Translations under genes and position numbers: made by a program
The notes under the pieces: generated by a model
The model's input: the letters and a program-made list of their open reading frames with translations, nothing else
What the model was told of the DNA's origin: nothing
The model's database searches: none
Source of the DNA: Savagea sp.
GTDB lineage: Bacteria > Bacillota > Bacilli > Bacillales_A > Planococcaceae
Direction of reading: 5' to 3'
Assembly: GCA_030152265.1 (NCBI GenBank)
Contig: JASLHQ010000143.1
Coordinates: forward strand, 1 to 12,105
DNA length: 12,105 bases
Shown here: piece after piece, positions 7,800 to 12,105 of the stretch
Position numbering within the stretch: the first letter of the stretch is position 1
Layout: each line of letters opens with the position of its first letter

Positions 7800-7818
7800 A
7801 GAATTATCGCTCAATCAA

Positions 7819-7827
7819 TGTTATAAT
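7819..7827 (+). promoter_or_regulatory. Extended -10 promoter of yitV-like gene
   Basis: TGTTATAAT (7819-7827) is a perfect extended -10 element; the -35 position (about 7799-7804) is poor, as is usual for this class. Transcription would start near 7834, about 25 bases before the GTG start. Confidence 0.7.
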
Positions 7828-7858
7828 ACGATAAAGATTCGAGGAGAGGGTGGATACT

Positions 7859-8626
7859 GTGATTCAAATTGAACATCGCAACATTGAAAAAATTCCAGCA
7901 TTGATCGTCGAAAAAGAAGAGTGGAAAGGTCGACCACATCCGACTGTTATTTTTTTACACGGTTTTCAAAGTGGGAAAGAACACAATTTACATTATGCAT
8001 ATAATTTAGTGAATCAAGGAGTGCGCGTCGTTTTACCAGATGCTCATTTGCACGGGGAACGTGACGACGGTGCGGATTTTGCTAGAATGAGCGCAAACTT
8101 TTGGAAGATTGTCTTAACGTCGATCCAAGAGTTGAAGCAAATGTATACCGCGTTGAAAGAAGAAGGTTTATTAATGGAAGGAAAAGTTGGAGTGGGCGGT
8201 ACGTCGATGGGGGCCATTACGACGTACGGAGCGCTCGCATCTTATCGTTGGATCGATGTCGCAGTAGCGATGATGGGAAATGCCCATTACGAATTGTTAG
8301 CGCAAGGACAGCTCGATTATTTCAAAAAGAAAGGTTTAGAGTTACCAGTCGATCAATCAGTTATCGATGAACTGTTTAAAATGTTAGACCGCGTTGATTT
8401 ATCGAAACATTTAGAACGTCTTAATCAACGACCTTTATTCATTTGGCACGGTGAACAAGATGGCATCGTACCATTCAGCTTAACGGAATTGCTTATGAAA
8501 GAAATTACCCCTCTCTATGAAGGGACATCTCATTTAATGTTCATCCGAGATGAAGAAGCGGGACATGCTGTACCGAGACCAGCGATGTTGAAAAGTACAC
8601 AATGGTTTAGTCAGCATCTCGTATAA
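7859..8626 (+). CDS. yitV: Alpha/beta hydrolase, YitV-like esterase/peptidase fold
   Basis: Cytoplasmic serine hydrolase of the alpha/beta fold (255 aa from GTG 7859). The set needed for catalysis is visible: oxyanion-type FLHGF (about 33-37), nucleophile Ser116 in GGTSMG, Asp201 in WHGEQDG and His236 in AGHAVPR. The N-terminus MIQIEHRNIEKIPAL closely resembles B. subtilis YitV, and the distinctive KEHNLHYAYNL and LPDAHLHGERDD segments fit that subfamily. The first in-frame GTG (7850) overlaps the Shine-Dalgarno AGGAGAGGG (7842-7850), so GTG 7859, at about 8 bases, is preferred. The natural substrate of the family is unknown. The gene runs toward yitW with 68 bases between and no terminator, so read-through into yitW is possible. 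Confidence 0.87.
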   Translation: MIQIEHRNIEKIPALIVEKEEWKGRPHPTVIFLHGFQSGKEHNLHYAYNLVNQGVRVVLPDAHLHGERDDGADFARMSANFWKIVLTSIQELKQMYTALKEEGLLMEGKVGVGGTSMGAITTYGALASYRWIDVAVAMMGNAHYELLAQGQLDYFKKKGLELPVDQSVIDELFKMLDRVDLSKHLERLNQRPLFIWHGEQDGIVPFSLTELLMKEITPLYEGTSHLMFIRDEEAGHAVPRPAMLKSTQWFSQHLV

Positions 8627-8635
8627 GCAGACGAG

Positions 8636-8664
8636 TTGCGAAACGAGAAGTGACTTGCTATGAT
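8636..8664 (+). promoter_or_regulatory. Promoter of yitW-like gene
   Basis: TTGCGA (8636-8641), 17 bases, TATGAT (8659-8664), with TG one base ahead of the -10. Transcription would start near 8671, about 24 bases before ATG 8695. It suggests the iron-sulfur protein gene can be expressed apart from the hydrolase gene upstream. Confidence 0.65.
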
Positions 8665-8694
8665 GAATGAAACAATGAAAGGGGCGAAAAAAAC

Positions 8695-9006
8695 ATGGAT
8701 GAAGAGATGAAAGGGAGCATGCTCGGAGCACTTGAAAATGTTATTGACCCAGAGCTTGGAATCGATATCGTCAACTTAGGTTTAGTGTATGACGTCGCAT
8801 TAGACGAAGCGGGTGTAGCGACAGTGACGATGACGCTCACATCGATGGGATGCCCGATGGGACCACAAATCGTCGGAAATATTAAACAAGAGTTACTCGA
8901 GCTTCCAGAAGTGAAAGAAGTGGAAGTAGACGTCGTATGGAGTCCACCATGGTCAAAAGATATGATGTCACGCTATGCAAAGATGGCACTCGGTGTACAC
9001 GGATAA
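8695..9006 (+). CDS. yitW: MIP18/DUF59-family Fe-S cluster assembly protein (YitW/SufT-like)
   Basis: A 103-residue MIP18-family (formerly DUF59) protein. Members help to mature or deliver iron-sulfur clusters; SufT of staphylococci is a related example. The whole protein is the single domain: helix 1, then DPELGIDIVNLGLVYDV (about 18-34), a beta sheet, and TSMGCPMGP (49-57) with the conserved, functionally important Cys53, ending with a SPPWSKDMMS segment typical of the family. The ribosome site AAGGGG (8679-8684) lies 10 bases before ATG 8695. The gene is preceded by its own probable promoter and ends in a strong terminator that separates it from clpB. There is no suf operon in the window, so the client proteins are unknown. 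Confidence 0.92.
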   Translation: MDEEMKGSMLGALENVIDPELGIDIVNLGLVYDVALDEAGVATVTMTLTSMGCPMGPQIVGNIKQELLELPEVKEVEVDVVWSPPWSKDMMSRYAKMALGVHG

Positions 9007-9013
9007 TTACTCG

Positions 9014-9042
9014 ATCACGCAAACTGTTTGCGTGATTTTTTT
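9014..9042 (+). terminator. Intrinsic terminator after yitW
   Basis: ATCACGCAAA and TTTGCGTGAT form a perfect 10-bp stem around CTG, followed by seven T residues (9036-9042). It insulates clpB from the upstream genes. Confidence 0.9.
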
Positions 9043-9066
9043 ATTGGGAAAAAGTGAGCATTTCAG

Positions 9067-9095
9067 TTGAAATAGGGTATAGAACATTGTATATT
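9067..9095 (+). promoter_or_regulatory. Sigma-A promoter of clpB
   Basis: TTGAAA (9067-9072) and TATATT (9090-9095) are separated by exactly 17 bases. The start would be near 9102, inside the first CtsR heptad. No CIRCE (HrcA) inverted repeat is seen nearby. Confidence 0.8.
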
Positions 9096-9101
9096 AGTAT
9101 T

Positions 9102-9128
9102 AGTCAAAGATAGTCAAAGTCAGTCAAA
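9102..9128 (+). promoter_or_regulatory. Triple-heptad CtsR operator
   Basis: AGTCAAA occurs at 9102-9108, 9112-9118 and 9122-9128, each pair separated by 3 bases, so with a 10-bp period on one face of the helix. The first two copies read AGTCAAAGATAGTCAAA, a full match to the known CtsR box (RGTCAAANANRGTCAAA); the last two differ only in the spacer base. The array covers the start point and the early 5' leader, 9 bases before the Shine-Dalgarno, an ideal place for repression released by heat or protein-damage stress. Confidence 0.9.
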
Positions 9129-9151
9129 CTATTAAAAAAGAGGTGCATCAT

Positions 9152-11287
9152 ATGAGAATGGGAAATATGCAACAAGAAGATCAACGTACACCTTTAGAAC
9201 AATTCGGTCGCAATTTAATCGATGCGGTTAAAAGCGGCAAGATGGACCCTGTTATCGGTCGAGATGAAGAAATTCGAAATGTCATTCGTATTTTATCTCG
9301 TAAAACGAAAAACAACCCTGTGTTAATCGGGGAACCAGGTGTCGGGAAAACAGCGATTGTCGAAGGACTCGCTCAACGAATCGTGAAAGGTGACGTACCG
9401 GAAGGATTAAAAGAAAAAACGATTTATGAACTCGATATGAGTGCTTTGATTGCCGGTGCGAAATATCAAGGGGAATTCGAAGAACGTTTAAAAGGCGTAT
9501 TAAAACAAGTGAAAGATAGCGATGGGCAAATTATTATGTTTATTGACGAGCTTCATACGATTGTCGGAGCAGGACGTTCGAGCGGTGCGATGGATGCGGG
9601 GAATATGTTGAAGCCGATGCTCGCACGAGGTGAACTATATTGCATCGGAGCGACAACGCTCGATGAGTATCGTCAATATATCGAAAAAGATCCAGCATTA
9701 GAACGACGCTTCCAACAAGTGATGGTACGTGAACCATCCGTTGAAGATACAGTTTCTATTTTACGTGGTTTGAAAGAACGTTTCGAACTTCACCACGGAG
9801 TTCGCATTCATGACCGCGCAATCGTAGCGGCAGCAGCTTTATCGGATCGTTACTTAACAGAGCGATTTATGCCGGACAAAGCGATCGATTTAATCGATGA
9901 AGCGAGTGCGATGATTCGTACTGAAATTGATTCGATGCCCCAAGAGCTCGATGCGGTTACACGTCGCATGTTACAACTTGAAATTGAAGAACAAGCTTTA
10001 ATGAAAGAGACAGACGATGTGAGTAAGCAACGACTTGAAGCGTTGAGAGAAGAACTGCAACAGTTAAAAGATTCATCTGCTGATATGAGAGCGCAATGGG
10101 AAAAAGAAAAAGAAGCGATTCAACAAGTGCAAGCGAAACGAGAACAACTCGATGCGTATCGTCGAGAGCTTGAAGAAGCAGAAGGCCAGTTCGATTTAAA
10201 TAAAGCGGCCGAACTTCGTCACGGAAAAATTCCAGCACTCGAAAAAGAATTGCATGCGATTGAAGAAGAAATTGAGACACATGGCGATGAACGTTTACTT
10301 CGTGAAGAAGTGACAGAAGAAGAAGTTGCAGCAATTGTCGCACGTTGGACAGGTATTCCGGTGACGAAGCTTGTCGAAGGAGAACGCGAAAAATTACTCC
10401 GTCTCGGCGATACATTGAAAGACCGTGTCATCGGTCAAGATGAAGCGGTTCGTCTCGTCACAGAAGCGGTATGGCGTGCACGAAGTGGCATTAAAGATCC
10501 GAATAAACCGATCGGCTCTTTCTTATTCCTCGGACCGACGGGTGTAGGGAAAACAGAGCTTGCGAAAACGCTCGCTGAAACATTATTTGATTCGGAAGAT
10601 CATTTCGTTCGAATCGACATGAGTGAATATATGGAGAAACATAGTGTATCACGTCTCGTCGGAGCGCCTCCAGGATATGTAGGGTACGAAGAAGGTGGCC
10701 AATTGACGGAAGCGGTGCGACGCAATCCGTATTCGGTTATTTTACTCGACGAAATTGAAAAAGCGCATCCTGACGTTTCGAACATTTTACTTCAAGCGTT
10801 AGATGATGGTCGCATTACCGATAGTCAAGGTCGCACAGTCAACTTCACAAATACGGTCATCATTATGACATCCAATATCGGTTCTCACCTTTTGTTAGAA
10901 CATGCGGAAGAAGAGGATCATGCACTTGAAGATATTATGATGACTGAACTCCGACAATATTTCCGCCCAGAATTGTTAAACCGAATGGATGATATCGTCA
11001 TGTTCCACGCATTATCAGGAAAAACATTCAACTTAATTGCGAAAAAGATGTTACACGATTTAGAAGTTCGTTTACTCGAACAGCAAATCGATTTGCAATA
11101 TGAAGAAGAGGTAATTGACTGGATCGTTGTACATGGTACAGACGCTCAATTCGGAGCCCGTCCGCTCAAGCGATTCATTCAACGTCATATCGAAACAGCT
11201 GTTGCACGTCACATTATCGCAAGACAAGTGAATGAAGATGGCGTCATCCGATTGTCGATTGAAGAGGACGAACTTCAATTAAATTAA
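9152..11287 (+). CDS. clpB: ClpB-type AAA+ disaggregase lacking the N-domain
   Basis: Hexameric ATP-driven chaperone that threads aggregated proteins through its pore, usually with DnaK. The 711-residue protein has D1 with Walker A GEPGVGKT (60-67), pore-loop Tyr near 105 in GAKYQGEFE, Walker B FIDE (130-133) and arginine-finger LERRF; a long coiled-coil M-domain (about 261-380), the size seen in ClpB rather than ClpC; and D2 with Walker A GPTGVGKT (461-468), pore loop GYVGYEEGG (508-516), Walker B LLDE (531-534) and sensor-2 GARPLKR (668-674). No IGF/IGL-type ClpP loop is seen, so it should not feed a protease. The usual N-domain of about 145 residues is absent, and a terminator, promoter and operator occupy the space where it would be encoded. 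AGAGGTG (9139-9145) is 6 bases before ATG 9152; the GTG at 9143 is part of that site. ClpL is less likely because of the long M-domain. Confidence 0.93.
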   Translation: MRMGNMQQEDQRTPLEQFGRNLIDAVKSGKMDPVIGRDEEIRNVIRILSRKTKNNPVLIGEPGVGKTAIVEGLAQRIVKGDVPEGLKEKTIYELDMSALIAGAKYQGEFEERLKGVLKQVKDSDGQIIMFIDELHTIVGAGRSSGAMDAGNMLKPMLARGELYCIGATTLDEYRQYIEKDPALERRFQQVMVREPSVEDTVSILRGLKERFELHHGVRIHDRAIVAAAALSDRYLTERFMPDKAIDLIDEASAMIRTEIDSMPQELDAVTRRMLQLEIEEQALMKETDDVSKQRLEALREELQQLKDSSADMRAQWEKEKEAIQQVQAKREQLDAYRRELEEAEGQFDLNKAAELRHGKIPALEKELHAIEEEIETHGDERLLREEVTEEEVAAIVARWTGIPVTKLVEGEREKLLRLGDTLKDRVIGQDEAVRLVTEAVWRARSGIKDPNKPIGSFLFLGPTGVGKTELAKTLAETLFDSEDHFVRIDMSEYMEKHSVSRLVGAPPGYVGYEEGGQLTEAVRRNPYSVILLDEIEKAHPDVSNILLQALDDGRITDSQGRTVNFTNTVIIMTSNIGSHLLLEHAEEEDHALEDIMMTELRQYFRPELLNRMDDIVMFHALSGKTFNLIAKKMLHDLEVRLLEQQIDLQYEEEVIDWIVVHGTDAQFGARPLKRFIQRHIETAVARHIIARQVNEDGVIRLSIEEDELQLN

Positions 11288-11293
11288 GAAAAG

Positions 11294-11333
11294 AAAAAAC
11301 ACATTCTCGAGCTTATTCGAGAATGTGTTTTTT
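11294..11333. terminator. Bidirectional terminator between clpB and yjzD-like gene
   Basis: A perfect 17-bp inverted repeat (11294-11310 and 11317-11333) around a 6-base loop, with A-run on the left arm and T-run on the right. It serves clpB on the plus strand and the convergent small gene on the minus strand, whose stop codon (11332-11334) overlaps the right arm. Confidence 0.92.
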
Positions 11334-11514
11334 AATAGTCTGGTGTAGATTCGTTCGGAATTACTGCAGCGAGAACGAAAACTAAAATAGCGAGAGCTGC
11401 CGCCGGAACGTAACCTGCCTCTAATACGAAATCAACCGCTTTGATCGAGCTAGCGAGATAGTTTACGACAGTGACGAGTAAAAACGCCCAGACAAATGTC
11501 ATAATGAAGCGCAT
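11332..11514 (-). CDS. yjzD: Small membrane protein, DUF2929/YjzD family
   Basis: A 60-residue protein with two predicted membrane helices: about 4-23 (MTFVWAFLLVTVVNYLASS) and about 33-52 (VPAAALAILVFVLAAVI), ending in a short polar tail. The MRFIMTFVWAFLLV start and overall size fit the DUF2929 family, of which B. subtilis YjzD is a member, and that gene also lies near fabH. Its function is not known. AGAGGTG stands 6 bases before ATG 11514; the upstream in-frame GTG at 11523 is part of this ribosome site. The stop codon lies inside the shared terminator. It is divergent to fabH, whose fatty-acid role does not by itself imply a link. Confidence 0.8.
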   Translation of the reverse strand: MRFIMTFVWAFLLVTVVNYLASSIKAVDFVLEAGYVPAAALAILVFVLAAVIPNESTPDY

Positions 11515-11545
11515 TTCATTCACCTCTTCAATTTATTTCTAATCT

Positions 11546-11554
11546 ATCATATCA
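11546..11554 (-). promoter_or_regulatory. Extended -10 promoter of yjzD-like gene
   Basis: On the minus strand TGATATGAT (11546-11554) is an extended -10 element, about 32 bases before ATG 11514. The -35 region is weak (TTTTCT). The surrounding 11524-11662 is AT-rich and holds the two divergent promoters and the FapR site. Confidence 0.5.
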
Positions 11555-11589
11555 CAACTGCTACATATAGAAAATAAAAATAATAAATG

Positions 11590-11618
11590 TTGAAAATTTT
11601 TCACTTTTCCCTTATTAT
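11590..11618 (+). promoter_or_regulatory. Sigma-A promoter of fabH
   Basis: TTGAAA (11590-11595) and TATTAT (11613-11618) are 17 bases apart, giving a start near 11625, inside the FapR-like operator. Confidence 0.75.
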
Positions 11619-11634
11619 TAATACCAGCTACTAA
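11618..11634 (+). promoter_or_regulatory. FapR-type operator
   Basis: TTAATACCAGCTACTAA (11618-11634) is a near-palindrome that agrees with the B. subtilis FapR site upstream of fapR (TTAGTACCTGATACTAA as I recall it) at 14 of 17 positions. The palindrome extends further as ATTATTA...TAATAAT. It covers the end of the -10 box and the start point. FapR represses fatty-acid genes until malonyl-CoA accumulates. Confidence 0.82.
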
Positions 11635-11662
11635 TAATAGATATCAAAAGGTGGAGAACATC

Positions 11663-12105
11663 ATGGGAGTAGGTATTCTTGGCGTCGGTAAAAGTGTGCC
11701 AGCCAATGTAATGACGAACTTTGATTTAGAAAAATTAATGGATACATCAGATGAGTGGATTCGCACGCGCACAGGAATTGAAGAGCGTCGCATCGCTCCA
11801 GATGAAATCGATACATCACATATGGCAACAGAAGCGGCGGAAGAAGCAGTGCGCAACGCAGGAATTTCCCCTGAACAAATCGGATTAATTCTCGTGGCAA
11901 CTGTAACGCCAGATCAACGCTTCCCAGCTGTTGCGACGATGGTTCAAGATCGTATCGGCGCAAAGAATGCGGCAGCGATGGATATTTCAGCAGCTTGTGC
12001 TGGATTCATGTACGGAATCGTCACAGGTCAACAATTCATCGAAGCGGGTATGTACGACTATGTACTCGTCATCGGTGTCGAAAAGCTTTCGAAATTCCTC
12101 GATTG
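11663..12105 (+). CDS. fabH: Beta-ketoacyl-ACP synthase III (FabH), 5' part
   Basis: Starts type II fatty-acid synthesis in the cytoplasm by condensing a short acyl-CoA primer with malonyl-ACP; in Bacillales the primers are often branched. The window holds the first 147 residues and is cut at its right edge, so the gene is partial only because of the boundary. The translation begins MGVGILGVGKSVPANVMTN, contains TSDEWIRTRTGIEERRIA (28-45), a segment typical of FabH, and the nucleophile Cys112 in ISAACAGF, at the same number as in E. coli FabH. His and Asn of the catalytic triad would lie beyond the edge. ATG 11663 follows AAAGGTGGAG (11648-11657). In some Bacillales two paralogues (FabHA/FabHB) exist; position near yjzD and the FapR site favours FabHA. 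Confidence 0.93.
   Translation, partial: MGVGILGVGKSVPANVMTNFDLEKLMDTSDEWIRTRTGIEERRIAPDEIDTSHMATEAAEEAVRNAGISPEQIGLILVATVTPDQRFPAVATMVQDRIGAKNAAAMDISAACAGFMYGIVTGQQFIEAGMYDYVLVIGVEKLSKFLD

Noticed and set aside
8660..8710. 16-codon leader ORF overlapping the yitW start
   Set aside because: It starts inside the -10 box of the probable promoter, so it would not be on the main transcript, and it has no clear ribosome site.
9102..9128. Possible short tandem repeat or CRISPR-like array
   Set aside because: Three 7-base units with 3-base gaps match the CtsR box exactly and are far too short for CRISPR.
9957..10415. 152-codon ORF antisense to the ClpB M-domain
   Set aside because: It is low-complexity and Leu-rich, the shadow of a Glu/Lys/Gln-rich coiled coil, and has no ribosome site or promoter that I can see.
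11661..11963. 100-codon ORF antisense to fabH
   Set aside because: It is a mirror of a clearly conserved FabH coding frame, with no family resemblance.

Overview
The window looks like chromosome from a low-to-moderate GC Gram-positive of the order Bacillales. The grounds are AGGAGG-type ribosome binding sites, TTG and GTG starts, sigma-A promoters with extended -10 boxes, U-tailed intrinsic terminators, and recognisable CtsR and FapR operators. The gene content (yitS-, yitU-, yitV-, yitW- and yjzD-like genes, then fabH) matches loci known from Bacillus and relatives. B. subtilis itself has no clpB, so it is not that species. I cannot fix the genus from sequence alone.

Bases 1-5010 hold a peptide-uptake block on the plus strand. 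Two permeases (DppC/OppC-type, then DppB/OppB-type), two ATPases (OppD, OppF) and, after an intrinsic terminator, an M19 dipeptidase follow one another closely. The solute-binding protein is not in the window and may lie upstream; a strong hairpin stands just before the first permease gene. The likely role is import of short peptides and hydrolysis of dipeptides in the cytoplasm.

Bases 5010-7800 are on the minus strand: an SEC-C zinc-motif protein of unknown function with its own promoter, and a two-gene operon of a Cof-type HAD phosphatase followed by a DegV-family fatty-acid-binding protein. A divergent intergenic region (about 7743-7858) separates this operon from plus-strand genes for a YitV-like alpha/beta hydrolase and a YitW/MIP18-family iron-sulfur maturation protein.

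Bases 9007-11333 hold the most notable locus: a monocistronic ClpB-type disaggregase that lacks the whole N-terminal substrate domain. It is driven by a good sigma-A promoter whose start region carries three AGTCAAA heptads at exact 10-bp spacing, which is an extended CtsR operator. The gene ends in a bidirectional terminator shared with a convergent small membrane protein (YjzD/DUF2929).

Bases 11524-12105 hold the start of fabH (ketoacyl-ACP synthase III), cut by the window edge, behind a sigma-A promoter overlapped by a FapR-type operator. Most of the window is ordinary housekeeping and nutrient-uptake sequence. I see no CRISPR array, insertion sequence, phage gene, tRNA or rRNA. No stretch longer than 300 bases lacks a gene.
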